Assembly (NCBI RefSeq): GCF_016907495.1
Contig: NZ_JAFBCC010000001.1
Coordinates: 1,612,001-1,676,000 of the forward strand
Direction of reading: 5' to 3'
Length of the DNA: 64,000 nt
Source: Arthrobacter tumbae
GTDB lineage: Bacteria > Actinomycetota > Actinomycetes > Actinomycetales > Micrococcaceae
In this document: positions 8,304 to 21,930 of the stretch, piece by piece
Layout: every line of letters starts with the position of its first letter
Numbering within the stretch: the stretch's first letter is position 1
The notes under the pieces: model-generated
Told to the model about the DNA's origin: nothing
What the model saw: the letters and a program-made list of their open reading frames with translations, nothing else
The model's database searches: none
Translations under genes and position numbers: made by a program

Positions 8304-8861
8304 TCAGGACCCGGCTGACACTACGATGTGGCGCCGCGAACCCTCACCCTCGGACTCACTGACCATGCCCAGATCAGCAACGATGTCATGGACGATCTTG
8401 CGCTCATAAGCAGACATCGGAGCCAGAGCAACCTCTCCACCGCTTTCCTTGACCGTGCTGACCGCCTGTTCAGCGATCTCGCGGAGCTCCTTGTTACGGG
8501 CTTCACGAAATCCGTCCACATCCAGAACCAGACGTGAGCGATGTTCGGTCGACGTGAGCACAGACAGCCGCGCCAGTTCCTGCAGCGCTTCCAAAACCTC
8601 GCCGTCCCGACCAACAAGAGCCTGCAGGCCCTGTGCGTCCTTCTCTTCCGAGACTATCGAGATGTAGGTGCGACCGTTCCGTACCTCAATATCGATGTCA
8701 CCGTCTATATCCGCGATATCCAGGAGTTCCTCAAGGTAGTCAGCGGCGACGTCACCTTCGTCCTCGGCTGACGTCACTCCATCCTGTTCGCCGGCGCCCT
8801 GGTCGACGACGTCCCCGGTCGCTGTCTCAAGAGACTCTTCCTGCATGTTGTCGGTGCTCAT
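8304..8861 (-). CDS. jag: Jag family RNA-binding protein (KH and R3H)
   Basis: Single-stranded nucleic acid binding protein associated with YidC in many bacteria. The first ~45 residues are acidic and low complexity; a KH-like domain follows with VGRDGEVLEALQELARL (about 83-99); the R3H domain is at the C-terminus, where MSAYERKIVHD carries the conserved Arg and His. The 185 residues match the actinobacterial family. Its ATG overlaps the yidC stop by four bases, indicating translational coupling in the rpmH-rnpA-yidD-yidC-jag-rsmG string. Confidence 0.92.
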   Translation of the reverse strand: MSTDNMQEESLETATGDVVDQGAGEQDGVTSAEDEGDVAADYLEELLDIADIDGDIDIEVRNGRTYISIVSEEKDAQGLQALVGRDGEVLEALQELARLSVLTSTEHRSRLVLDVDGFREARNKELREIAEQAVSTVKESGGEVALAPMSAYERKIVHDIVADLGMVSESEGEGSRRHIVVSAGS

Positions 8862-9820
8862 TTGCGTTTCCTGTTCTTGCGCTGAGGCTGTACTCGTTGA
8901 GCTTTGGGTGGTGCGACTGCTTCGACTGCCGGCTCACCCTTCTTTTCCCCAAGCAGCGGGACCATCGGAAGCCCCTTCTTTGCACGGCGCTCAGCCAGTG
9001 CCTTCGCCGCGGGCGATCCGGGAGTAGGCATCCGCCTGATCACGTAGAACTGCTGCACCATGGTCCAGAGGTTGGTGGTGGTCCAGTAGATCAGCACACC
9101 GATCGGGAAGTTGATTCCACCTATGCCGAATACCAGGGGCAGGATGTACAGCATGATCTTCTGCTGGCGCATGAAGGGACTCTGCATGGCCTCTTCGGAC
9201 ATGTTCTTGGCCATGATTTGCTTCTGCGTGATGAACTGCGAGGCAGTCATGGCCAGGATCATGATGATCGAGAGGACTACTACTGAGGTGTGACCCTCCG
9301 TACCGAATCCGTGGAGCAGGGACGAGGAGAGCGGCGCACCGAAGATCTCGGCTGCATCAAACTGTTGGACGTCATCGACGGTGAGCGCGCCGATTCCTTC
9401 GCCATTGTCGCTTGCCGTTGATACACCATTCAGGACGGTGAACAAGGCGAAGAAGAACGGCATCTGGATCAGGATCGGCAGACAGGCAGCGAACGGGTTT
9501 GTCCCGTGTTTCTTGTACAGGGCCATCTGCTCCTGCGTCATTGCCTGACGCGAGAGTTGATCCGTCTTGCCCTTGTACTTCTGCTGCAGCTTTCTCAAGT
9601 CCGGCTGAAGTGCCTGCATCCCGCGCTGGGCCTTGATCTGCTTCACGAAGACAGGTATCAGCGCCGCACGGATGACCACGACGAGACCAACAATGGACAA
9701 CGTCCAGGTCCAACCCGACGCCGCGTCCATACCGAGGAAGGTGAATCCCTCGTGGAAAGCCTGCATGACCCAGGACACCAGCCATCGGAAGGGCAGGAGA
9801 ATCGTTTCGAAGAAATCCAT
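8858..9820 (-). CDS. yidC: Membrane protein insertase YidC
   Basis: Oxa1/YidC insertase for membrane proteins, alone or with SecYEG. Hydrophobic segments lie near the N-terminus, around TWTLSIVGLVVVIRAALIPVFV, at MPFFFALFTVLNGV and twice toward the C-terminus, with the hydrophilic-groove Arg in the first conserved segment. The tail is basic (QRKNRKRK), typical of ribosome-contacting YidC. I start it at the ATG at 9820 (MDFFETILLPF), which has a TGAGGAG site; an upstream in-frame start at 9859 would overlap yidD. 320 residues. The stop overlaps the jag start. Confidence 0.95.
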   Translation of the reverse strand: MDFFETILLPFRWLVSWVMQAFHEGFTFLGMDAASGWTWTLSIVGLVVVIRAALIPVFVKQIKAQRGMQALQPDLRKLQQKYKGKTDQLSRQAMTQEQMALYKKHGTNPFAACLPILIQMPFFFALFTVLNGVSTASDNGEGIGALTVDDVQQFDAAEIFGAPLSSSLLHGFGTEGHTSVVVLSIIMILAMTASQFITQKQIMAKNMSEEAMQSPFMRQQKIMLYILPLVFGIGGINFPIGVLIYWTTTNLWTMVQQFYVIRRMPTPGSPAAKALAERRAKKGLPMVPLLGEKKGEPAVEAVAPPKAQRVQPQRKNRKRK

Positions 9821-9833
9821 AATCTGTTGCTCC

Positions 9834-10187
9834 TCAGGCCGCTGTGCGGCTTTCCTCATCTGCAGGAATCACCGGGTGATTCAGCACTACAATCTGTGGT
9901 TCTTCACCGGGTGCAAAATGCCGTCCACCTGAAGGCACATGGTCCACTCCGCCATCGTTCCAAGGATGACACCGACACAGTCGCCTCGCAGCAAACCATG
10001 AACCCTTGACTGCGCCATGCACGGTCACTGCCTCAAGCGCATAAGCCGAGCAGGAGGGAAAGAATCGGCACACCGGGCCATATAGAGGTGAGATCAGTCG
10101 GCGATAGCTCACAAGAATGCCAATGAGAACGGCACGGGGCAGCCATGAAACGCGGGAAAATTTCGACGGCGAATGATCCGCTGTCAT
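9834..10187 (-). CDS. yidD: Membrane protein insertion efficiency factor YidD
   Basis: Small membrane-associated protein (117 residues from the ATG at 10187) with the family signature: [21 protein letters not shown] with its paired cysteines, and [15 protein letters not shown]. It assists YidC-dependent insertion. The start overlaps the rnpA stop by four bases (ATGA), so it is translationally coupled to rnpA; yidC follows 13 bases later. An earlier in-frame start inside rnpA is possible but lacks support. Confidence 0.94.
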   Translation of the reverse strand: MTADHSPSKFSRVSWLPRAVLIGILVSYRRLISPLYGPVCRFFPSCSAYALEAVTVHGAVKGSWFAARRLCRCHPWNDGGVDHVPSGGRHFAPGEEPQIVVLNHPVIPADEESRTAA

Positions 10188-10558
10188 GTGCCGTCTCCCA
10201 TTCTGCCGCCGTCCTTGCTGAACCGCTTCACACTCGATGCCAGGCACCGACAAAAATCGGAACTGAGCTCAGGCCAACCCGCCGAAGCCGCCGGGGGCAG
10301 TGCACGCACAACAACATCGACTCCGACCGGTCGCTGCAGCAACGCTGACGCTGCTGCTTCTCTCAGTCTCCTCTTAACGAGATTCCGCGTTACCGCGTTC
10401 CCAACACTTTTCGACACGATGAAGCCAAAGCGCGAGGGCATGCCAGCACCGGTTCCGACCGCATATAACACCAAGTTCCGGCACCCCGAACGGGTACCGG
10501 AACGAACGGTATGCGAAAAATCAGTGGCCGACCGGACTCTGTGGGCGGTAGAAAGCAC
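10184..10558 (-). CDS. rnpA: Ribonuclease P protein component
   Basis: Protein subunit of RNase P, which matures tRNA 5' ends. It shows the basic RNR-like signature [20 protein letters not shown] (about 50-69) and the N-terminal aromatic/basic surface ([14 protein letters not shown]). 124 residues, usual size. It sits between rpmH and yidD, the conserved bacterial order, and overlaps yidD by four bases. Confidence 0.95.
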   Translation of the reverse strand: MLSTAHRVRSATDFSHTVRSGTRSGCRNLVLYAVGTGAGMPSRFGFIVSKSVGNAVTRNLVKRRLREAAASALLQRPVGVDVVVRALPPAASAGWPELSSDFCRCLASSVKRFSKDGGRMGDGT

Positions 10559-10621
10559 CTGGAGCTCCGGGCGGTCGGGGCGTTGTCAGTCAGACGACGC
10601 CGGCGGATGGGTTAGATGATG

Positions 10622-10759
10622 CTAGGCCGAAAGCTCGATGCGGCCCTTGCCGCGGCGCGCAGACAGAATGGCGCGGCCGGCGCGGGTGCGCATGCGAAGA
10701 CGGAAGCCGTGCTTCTTGGCACGACGGCGGTTATTCGGCTGAAAGGTCCGCTTGCTCAC
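10622..10759 (-). CDS. rpmH: 50S ribosomal protein L34
   Basis: 45-residue, highly basic ribosomal protein: [20 protein letters not shown], then a C-terminal part ending [11 protein letters not shown], the textbook L34 pattern. The start is a GTG at 10759, preceded by CTGGAG at a good distance; longer in-frame starts upstream would add unrelated residues. First gene of the minus-strand string running away from the origin, divergent from dnaA. Confidence 0.96.
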   Translation of the reverse strand: MSKRTFQPNNRRRAKKHGFRLRMRTRAGRAILSARRGKGRIELSA

Positions 10760-11212
10760 TGTGATACTCCAGAACGTTCTTGGCATGCGCTGCCGTTGCA
10801 ACAAGGGGGAAGAACGGACTGGCGCAATGAAGTTGTAGTACGTCTGCCTTTGCTTGCACCGCGATACCGTTCAGCGGTTGGCTGACGGTATGGAGGCATG
10901 CAAAATGCAGACATAAAGGACTACATAACGTTAGGGCACCGGGCACAAGACGGTCAAACCGGACGAGACCTGCCCAGCACGCCCCCGTTATAAACACCAT
11001 GTGGACAACCGGCCGATTCCAGCCACAAAGCAACGTGCCGGAGACGCCCGAGACTACCTTATCCACAGGACCGGTCCCAGCTATCCTCTGTACTTTTGAT
11101 CGTCTACTGTTGCCGGGTGGTGCAATTATCCACGTGCTGTGCATAACTCTGTGGATTACTGATGCATCCGCGGATCGAGCCGGCTCAAATAAACTTTCAA
11201 CTGAGGACGCGA
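10760..11212. other. rpmH-dnaA intergenic region with DnaA boxes
   Basis: 453 bases between divergent rpmH and dnaA with no gene. It holds DnaA-box-like 9-mers: TTGTCCACA on the minus strand (11000-11008), TTATCCACA (11059-11067), TTATCCACG (11126-11134), TTATGCACA on the minus strand (11138-11146) and TAATCCACA on the minus strand (11150-11158). They fit dnaA autoregulation and the outer part of the origin. Promoters for both flanking genes must lie here; I could not define them. Confidence 0.75.
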
Positions 11213-12616
11213 GTGAGTACCGACGAGATTAATGATGTAGGAAGCTCCTGGCGCAAGGTAATCCGCACCCTCGAACAGGACGAGCGGATTTCTCCCCGCC
11301 AGCGTGGGTTTGTGGTGCTGGCGCAGGCACAGGGACTCATCGGGACAACCCTGCTTGTAGCTGTTCCGAACGAACTGACCCGTGAAGTTCTTCAGAGTCA
11401 ACTCAAGAGCCCGCTCAACGATGCCCTCAGGGACGTCTTCCGGGAAGAGATCCAGTGTGCGTTCGTCATTGACTCGGATCTCACTCCAATCGCTGAGGAA
11501 GAACCTGAGGAGGTTCCGGAGGAAAGCACGCAGCGGGAGCAGGCACCATCACCCACTCCGCCGAGCAACTCCCACGAATTCGGGCGCCTGAACCCGAAGT
11601 ACATCTTCGATACATTCGTCATAGGTTCGTCGAACCGGTTCGCTCATGCGGCTGCAGTAGCGGTAGCAGAGGCGCCGGCCAAGGCCTATAACCCACTCTT
11701 CATCTACGGCGACTCCGGGTTGGGCAAAACTCACCTGCTGCACGCCATAGGTCACTACGCCCGCCACCTCTATACCGGAATCCGGGTGCGCTACGTCAAT
11801 TCTGAAGAATTCACGAACGACTTCATCAACTCAATCCGCGATGATGAGGGCACAAGCTTCAAACAGACATATCGGAACGTCGACATCCTCCTCATCGACG
11901 ACATTCAATTCCTCTCCGGCAAGGACCGGACGCAGGAAGAGTTCTTCCACACCTTCAACGCACTTCACAACCACAACAAACAGGTGGTCATCACCTCCGA
12001 TCTCCCTCCCAAGCAGCTGTCGGGCTTCGAAGAGCGGATGCGTTCACGCTTCGAGTGGGGCCTCCTTACCGATATCCAACCGCCGGAGTTGGAGACCCGT
12101 ATCGCCATTCTTCGCAAGAAGGCCATCAGCGAAGGAATGAGTGCACCGGATGAGGTGCTCGAGTACATCGCATCGAAGATCTCCACGAACATTCGCGAAC
12201 TGGAGGGTGCACTGATCCGGGTAACGGCTTTTGCCAGCCTGAACCGCCAGGCCGTCGACAAGAACCTGGCCGAGATAGTGCTCAAAGACCTCATCAGCGA
12301 CGACGGCGCCCAGGAAATTACATCGTCGCTGATCATGGCGCAGACGGCTGAGTACTTCACCATCACTCTTGATGATCTGTGCAGCAAGTCGCGGACGCGC
12401 ACACTGGTCACAGCCCGGCAGATTGCGATGTACCTCTGCCGCGAACTGACCGATATGTCACTACCGAAAATTGGTCAGGAGCTCGGAGGCCGCGACCACA
12501 CCACTGTTATCCATGCCGACCGGAAGATCCGTGAACTCATGGCGGAACGCCGGGCCATCTATAACCAGGTGACCGAACTAACCAACCGCATCAAACACCA
12601 TCGCAAAGATTCGTAG
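11213..12616 (+). CDS. dnaA: Chromosomal replication initiator DnaA
   Basis: ATP-dependent initiator that binds DnaA boxes and opens oriC. Domain I spans about residues 1-85; domain II is an acidic, Pro-rich linker; the AAA+ domain has Walker A GDSGLGKTH near 165-173 and Walker B LLIDDIQFL near 226-234; domain IV ends with the DNA-binding signature GGRDHTTVIHADRKI. I chose the GTG at 11213 (VSTDEINDVG) because TGAGGA precedes it by six bases; an ATG at 11162 would extend into the DnaA-box region. 467 residues. The frame is flanked by box clusters on both sides. Confidence 0.96.
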   Translation: MSTDEINDVGSSWRKVIRTLEQDERISPRQRGFVVLAQAQGLIGTTLLVAVPNELTREVLQSQLKSPLNDALRDVFREEIQCAFVIDSDLTPIAEEEPEEVPEESTQREQAPSPTPPSNSHEFGRLNPKYIFDTFVIGSSNRFAHAAAVAVAEAPAKAYNPLFIYGDSGLGKTHLLHAIGHYARHLYTGIRVRYVNSEEFTNDFINSIRDDEGTSFKQTYRNVDILLIDDIQFLSGKDRTQEEFFHTFNALHNHNKQVVITSDLPPKQLSGFEERMRSRFEWGLLTDIQPPELETRIAILRKKAISEGMSAPDEVLEYIASKISTNIRELEGALIRVTAFASLNRQAVDKNLAEIVLKDLISDDGAQEITSSLIMAQTAEYFTITLDDLCSKSRTRTLVTARQIAMYLCRELTDMSLPKIGQELGGRDHTTVIHADRKIRELMAERRAIYNQVTELTNRIKHHRKDS

Positions 12617-12619
12617 GAC

Positions 12620-12970
12620 GCAGCGCAAGCTGCCCGCCAACGGGTGAATTAACAGCTGTGGAAACAATTGTGGATAACTACGGGTTTTCCGTGGACGTTA
12701 ATGAGGACAAGACCGGGTAGGGCTGTGGACCGCTGAATTACAGCTATTTCATGCACACAGCGCCATGTACTTCACACGGCGCTGTGCACATCCTGTGCAC
12801 AGGGAGAATCCGCGGGAACGCGGGAACCACCCGGGTTATCCACAGTATCCACAGGAGTTATTAACACTACTGATCCTTAATCCATCGATCTGTTCCAAAT
12901 AACATTTCCCCTCCAGACCGACCGGCAAGACTGCCCACTGTGTCGCGCTAAGCTGGAACTCAGTAGAGTT
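12620..12970. other. oriC: Chromosomal replication origin oriC
   Basis: Intergenic region between dnaA and dnaN, with no gene in 12617-13071. DnaA boxes: TGTGGAAAC (12657-12665), perfect TGTGGATAA (12669-12677), perfect TTATCCACA (12836-12844) and GTATCCACA (12845-12853), with weaker TGTGGACCG (12724-12732) and two TGTGCACA motifs (from 12783 and 12794). A 9-bp stem hairpin occupies 12756-12786. The stretch 12854-12905 is the most AT-rich part and is the likely unwinding element. Position and box density together are diagnostic of an actinobacterial oriC. Confidence 0.9.
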
Positions 12971-13071
12971 GACGTTTGCTCACGCGTCCTCCTTTGCCGG
13001 AAAGATCTACCGGAAAGGTTGAGGACGAGTGGCTTCCCCCCGAGGTACCTCGCGAAAGGCGGCACCCTTCA

Positions 13072-14196
13072 GTGAAATTCCGAGTCGAGCGCGATGTCCT
13101 GGCTGAGGCCGTAACGTGGACAGCGCGTTCCCTGTCACCGCGTCCTCCTGTACCGGTGCTATCGGGTCTATTGATCAAGGCAGGTGCGGGTACCCTCAGT
13201 CTGGCCAGTTTTGACTACGAGATCTCAGCACGTCTGGAGATCGCCGCTGATGTAGCCGAAGAGGGAACCATTCTCGTGTCCGGACGGTTGCTTGCGGACA
13301 TCTGCCGCAGCCTTCCCTCCGCACCGGTCGAGGTCGAGACCGACGGATCCAAGGTCACATTGACGTGTCGTAACAGCCGGTTCAATCTCGCCACCATGCC
13401 GGAAGCGGAGTATCCGGAACTTCCAGCGCTACCGGACGTCAGCGGCGTCGTCGACGGGGATGCTTTCGCTGAGGCCGTTTCACAGGTCATCATCGCTGCC
13501 AGTAGGGATGACACCCTTCCCATCCTCACCGGCGTGCGGATGGAAATCGAGGAAGACCTGATCACTTTCCTCGCAACCGACCGTTACCGTTTGGCGCTTC
13601 GTGAGCTTTCCTGGAAACCGACGAATCCCGGAATCTCCACCAGCGCCCTGGTCAAAGCCAAGACTTTGAGCGAAGTAGCAAAAACGCTCGGAGGGTCCGG
13701 CGATCTCAATATTGCGCTGTCTGACAACAGCGAGCTCATAGGTTTTGAAAGCGGTGGCCGGCGAACCACCTCACTGTTGGTCGACGGCGATTACCCCAAG
13801 ATCCGGTCCCTCTTCCCTGATAACACCCCCATCCATGCAACGGTGGAGACCAGCCTGCTGGTGGAAGCTGTCCGTCGTGTGGCATTGGTCGCCGAGCGGA
13901 ACACGCCCGTACGGCTCGCATTCAGTGCGGGCCAGGTGGTGCTCGACGCCGGGACCGGTGAAGATGCCCAGGCATCCGAAGCTATCGAAGCCACCCTGGA
14001 CGGCGATGACATCACCGTGGCCTTCAACCCCCACTACCTGAGTGAAGGGCTGGGCGCATTCAGCAGCCGCTTCGTACGGTTCTCCTTCACCACGCCGCCG
14101 AAGCCCGCCGTCATCTCGGCGCAGGAAGAGGCCACCGGTGCAGACCGGGAAGACTACAGGTACCTGTTGATGCCCGTGAGGCTGCCAAACCAGTAG
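13072..14196 (+). CDS. dnaN: DNA polymerase III beta sliding clamp
   Basis: Ring-shaped processivity clamp of 374 residues, the standard length, from the GTG at 13072 (VKFRVERDVLAEAV), preceded by AAAGGCGG. The three repeated clamp domains can be followed: LLADICRSLP and NSRFNLATMPEAEYPELP in the first, ATDRYRLALREL at the end of the second, and the C-terminal YLLMPVRLP in the third. The longer frame beginning at 12976 runs into origin sequence and is not favoured. First gene of the plus-strand replication set dnaN-gnd-recF-DUF721-gyrB-gyrA. Confidence 0.96.
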   Translation: MKFRVERDVLAEAVTWTARSLSPRPPVPVLSGLLIKAGAGTLSLASFDYEISARLEIAADVAEEGTILVSGRLLADICRSLPSAPVEVETDGSKVTLTCRNSRFNLATMPEAEYPELPALPDVSGVVDGDAFAEAVSQVIIAASRDDTLPILTGVRMEIEEDLITFLATDRYRLALRELSWKPTNPGISTSALVKAKTLSEVAKTLGGSGDLNIALSDNSELIGFESGGRRTTSLLVDGDYPKIRSLFPDNTPIHATVETSLLVEAVRRVALVAERNTPVRLAFSAGQVVLDAGTGEDAQASEAIEATLDGDDITVAFNPHYLSEGLGAFSSRFVRFSFTTPPKPAVISAQEEATGADREDYRYLLMPVRLPNQ

Positions 14197-14237
14197 CAAC
14201 CAGACCGTCCATCCCACCGAAACCCATGGAGGATACT

Positions 14238-15125
14238 ATGCACATCGGCCTAATCGGACTCGGAAAAATGGGACACAACATGCGGGAACGGTTGCGTTCC
14301 CGGGGCATAGAGGTCACGGGTTATGACCGGAATCCAGACGTGTCCGATGCCGAAAGCGTCGATGAGCTCATCGCCGCACTCCCCGCTCCACGGGTGGTCT
14401 GGGTGATGGTGCCGGCTGGGAAGATCACCGACCAGGTCATTACCGAACTCGGAGAGAAGCTGTCCGAGGGCGACCTCGTGATCGATGGCGGCAACACCAA
14501 ATTCAGCACCGATCAGGAACACAGCGAACAGCTGGCTCACCAGGGTATTGCCTTTGTCGATTGTGGGGTATCCGGTGGCGTATGGGGCCTTGAGAACGGA
14601 TACGGGCTCATGGTTGGTGGAGCTGCCGCGGACGTTGAACGGGTGATGCCGGTCTTCGATGCGCTGCGTCCGGACGGCGACCGGGAAGAAAGTTTCGTCC
14701 ATGTGGGCGACACCGGTGCCGGACACTACGCGAAGATGGTGCACAACGGGATTGAGTACGGTCTGATGCAGGCCTACGCCGAAGGCTATGAACTGCTCGA
14801 GGCGAAAGACATCATCAAGGACGTACACGGCACCTTCCGCGCATGGCAGAAGGGCACGGTTGTGCGATCCTGGCTGCTCGACCTCTTGGTAAAGGCGCTT
14901 GAGGAAGACCCGAAACTCACCCAGGTCGGTGCTTATGTGGAGGATTCGGGTGAGGGCAGATGGACGGTTGAGCAGGCCATCGCCAACGAAGTGGCCGCGC
15001 CCGCTATCACCGCTGCTCTGTTTGCCCGCTTCAGCTCCAGGCAGGAGGATGCGCCGTCCCTGAAGATGGTTGCGGCTCTGCGTAACCAGTTCGGCGGCCA
15101 TGCCGTGCGCCCGCCCCGCAAGTGA
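14238..15125 (+). CDS. gnd: 6-phosphogluconate dehydrogenase (decarboxylating, short form)
   Basis: Oxidises 6-phosphogluconate to ribulose-5-phosphate and CO2. The N-terminal Rossmann motif GLIGLGKMGHNM is at residues 3-14; the substrate loop DGGNTKF and the signature FVDCGVSGGVWGLENG follow; the catalytic Lys/Asn pattern is in HYAKMVHNGIEYG. At 295 residues it is the short GndA/YqeC-like class, often NAD-preferring. Start at the ATG at 14238 behind GGAGGA. Insertion between dnaN and recF is typical of actinobacteria. It links functionally with the gluconate kinase and permease genes at 27 kb. Confidence 0.93.
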   Translation: MHIGLIGLGKMGHNMRERLRSRGIEVTGYDRNPDVSDAESVDELIAALPAPRVVWVMVPAGKITDQVITELGEKLSEGDLVIDGGNTKFSTDQEHSEQLAHQGIAFVDCGVSGGVWGLENGYGLMVGGAAADVERVMPVFDALRPDGDREESFVHVGDTGAGHYAKMVHNGIEYGLMQAYAEGYELLEAKDIIKDVHGTFRAWQKGTVVRSWLLDLLVKALEEDPKLTQVGAYVEDSGEGRWTVEQAIANEVAAPAITAALFARFSSRQEDAPSLKMVAALRNQFGGHAVRPPRK

Positions 15126-15142
15126 ACAATGATTGAGCAGCG

Positions 15143-16324
15143 GTGTACGTCCAGCATCTCTCACTGACCGATTTCCGTAGCTATTCGCAACTTGAAGTCG
15201 CCCTCGAACCCGGAGTGACTGTATTCGTTGGACCGAACGGCGTCGGAAAAACCAACATCGTCGAGGCAATCGGTTACCTTGGGTCACTCTCGTCCCATCG
15301 GGTGAGCTCCGATAGGCCGCTGATCGCCTTCGATGCCGAGCGTGCCCTGGTTCGTGGGCGTTTGGTCCGCGGAACTCAAGCCACCAGCGTCGAAATGGAA
15401 ATTAACGGCGAACGGGCCAACCGCGCCCGCATCAACCGAGCCAACCCGGTCCGGGCGCGGGACGCCGCCGGAATACTTCGGACAGTTCTCTTTGCGCCGG
15501 AAGACCTCGCTCTCGTCAAGGGCGATCCGTCCAACCGGCGGCGGTTCCTGGATGATCTGATGGTGCAGCTGGTACCCCACCATGCCGGTACACGCGCAGA
15601 CTACGAACGGGTTCTGAAGCAGCGCAATGCACTGCTCAAATCGTTGCGGGGGCGCAGGCTTACCGACGCGCACGAGGCCACGTTGGAAGTGTGGGACCAG
15701 CATCTCGCGGCCGTCGGTTCGCAACTTCTTCACGCCCGCCTTGCCGTTCTGACCAGACTGTTGCCACACGTACAAAAGGCCTATCGTGAGTTGACGGACG
15801 GCTCGAAGATTGCAACAGCCGCCTACCGGTCGTCACTGGTCGGGCCGGTTTCCGACGACGATGACGGCACGTCGATCTCCACACCTGAAGACCTCGGCAC
15901 CCTCTCCATTGAACACATCACTGAACGGTTCCTGGCAGCCATCACCAAGCAGCGGCGCCGCGAAACCGAGCGTGGTATTTCGCTGGTTGGCCCGCATCGC
16001 GATGAGGTCGAGCTCATGCTCGGCCGCGCCCTGGTCAAGGGGTACGCCTCGCACGGTGAAACGTGGTCCATGGCGCTTGCGCTTCGACTTGGCTCGTATT
16101 ATCTCCTCGCGGATGACGATCAGACACCGGGATCCACACCCGTCCTGATCCTCGATGACGTATTTGCTGAACTGGATACGAACCGCCGTGAGCGATTGGC
16201 GTCCGTGGTCATCGGTGCGGAACAGGTCCTTGTTACCGCCGCGGTCGGAGAGGATGTGCCGGCCGCGTTGAAGGGCCGCCAGTTCGAGGTAGTGCCTGGA
16301 GGCTTCAGTGAAGTCCCGGCCTGA
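15143..16324 (+). CDS. recF: DNA replication and repair protein RecF
   Basis: SMC-like ATPase that helps load RecA at single-strand gaps. Walker A GPNGVGKTN is at residues 30-38, after the typical start of the family (YVQHLSLTDFRSYSQLEV); the ABC signature appears around GETWSMALALRL and the Walker B at PVLILDDVFAELD. 393 residues, GTG start. The next gene begins 17 bases before its stop, so the two are coupled. Confidence 0.95.
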   Translation: MYVQHLSLTDFRSYSQLEVALEPGVTVFVGPNGVGKTNIVEAIGYLGSLSSHRVSSDRPLIAFDAERALVRGRLVRGTQATSVEMEINGERANRARINRANPVRARDAAGILRTVLFAPEDLALVKGDPSNRRRFLDDLMVQLVPHHAGTRADYERVLKQRNALLKSLRGRRLTDAHEATLEVWDQHLAAVGSQLLHARLAVLTRLLPHVQKAYRELTDGSKIATAAYRSSLVGPVSDDDDGTSISTPEDLGTLSIEHITERFLAAITKQRRRETERGISLVGPHRDEVELMLGRALVKGYASHGETWSMALALRLGSYYLLADDDQTPGSTPVLILDDVFAELDTNRRERLASVVIGAEQVLVTAAVGEDVPAALKGRQFEVVPGGFSEVPA

Positions 16325-16907
16325 GGATGATCTCGGAGCGCCGGGCGCAGGGAAGACAACCCCCAACGACGACGCCGGCACGCCCCTTTCGGGCGATGCC
16401 GGGGGCACTCCTGGCCAGGATGCGCCGCGGCTGCTCCTGAACCGACTCCGTGACGCTTCCGTAGCGCGCGGTGATGTTCGCGCGCCGGCCGCGCGCCGTC
16501 GTCGTACTGGGCCCGGTGCCCCGCGGACCAGAGGCCAGGAGTCCTACACCGGCAGGGATCCACAGGGAGTCGGTGCGGTGTTCGGGCGGCTGCTCAGCGA
16601 GCGGGGCTGGAATTCGCCGGTAGCTGTCGGGTCGGTGATGGCGCGGTGGGAGGAACTGGTCGGACAGGAGATCGCCAGCCACTGCACGCCTGAGAGTTTC
16701 CACGAGACAACGGTTTTCGTGCGGTGCGATTCCACAGCCTGGGCAACGCAGCTCAGGTTGATCAGCCCGGACCTGCTCCGGCGCTTCGAACACGAATTGG
16801 GCACCGGTGTTGTGACGGCCATGAAGATCGTCGGGCCGTCTGCTCCGTCATGGAGAAAAGGCGGCCGATCGGTTCCGGGTCGTGGGCCCAGGGATACTTA
16901 CGGCTAA
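16308..16907 (+). CDS. DUF721 / DciA-like protein
   Basis: Protein of 199 residues whose C-terminal half (about 85-180) is the DUF721 domain: VGAVFGRLLSERGWNSPVAV, then WEELVGQEIASHCTPES and the WATQLRLISPDLLRR segment. In other bacteria DUF721 proteins such as DciA serve as ancestral loaders of replicative helicase, which fits its place between recF and gyrB. The N-terminal third is low complexity (Gly, Pro, Asp, Arg). It starts at a GTG overlapping recF by 17 bases. Helicase loading in this organism is inference. Confidence 0.85.
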   Translation: MKSRPEDDLGAPGAGKTTPNDDAGTPLSGDAGGTPGQDAPRLLLNRLRDASVARGDVRAPAARRRRTGPGAPRTRGQESYTGRDPQGVGAVFGRLLSERGWNSPVAVGSVMARWEELVGQEIASHCTPESFHETTVFVRCDSTAWATQLRLISPDLLRRFEHELGTGVVTAMKIVGPSAPSWRKGGRSVPGRGPRDTYG

Positions 16908-17050
16908 CCCTTGACCAGTTGCCGGCGGATCGCCTGATGAGCGGGGTGCAGCGCCGAGTGGACCCCAGCGGACGTATACGCCCCCACAAGACCCCCCGCT
17001 GAGAGCTTAAATAGCGGTTTATTCGGCGTTAGGAGGCAATTGAGGCGCCG

Positions 17051-17106
17051 TTGTCGGTCGCTGCACGGTAGAATAATAGGTGCAGGCATTCCTTTTGGGG
17101 ATGCCT
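17051..17106 (+). promoter_or_regulatory. Possible gyrB promoter and leader hairpin
   Basis: TTGTCG (17051-17056), a 17-base spacer and TAATAG (17074-17079) resemble a housekeeping promoter. Immediately after it, AGGCATTCC (17084-17092) pairs with GGGATGCCT (17098-17106), one G-U included, around a five-base loop, which would put a hairpin at the very 5' end of the gyrB mRNA. The promoter reading is tentative; the inverted repeat is certain. Confidence 0.45.
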
Positions 17107-17131
17107 TCATTCTGAGACCGGGCAACATTAG

Positions 17132-19210
<2,079 letters not shown>

Positions 19211-19293
19211 CCGAATTCGAGCAGACCCGGCCGGGGCACGCAGTTATCTTGTGATCCGGTTCCTGACACGCATCCACGAATGGAACGAACTAG

Positions 19294-21926
<2,633 letters not shown>

Positions 21927-21930
<4 letters not shown>

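Noticed and set aside
14250..15287. Long open frame opposite gnd
   Set aside because: Antisense shadow of a well-conserved gene in GC-rich DNA; no family motif. The same applies to the long frames opposite gyrB (17966-19072) and gyrA (20071-21180).
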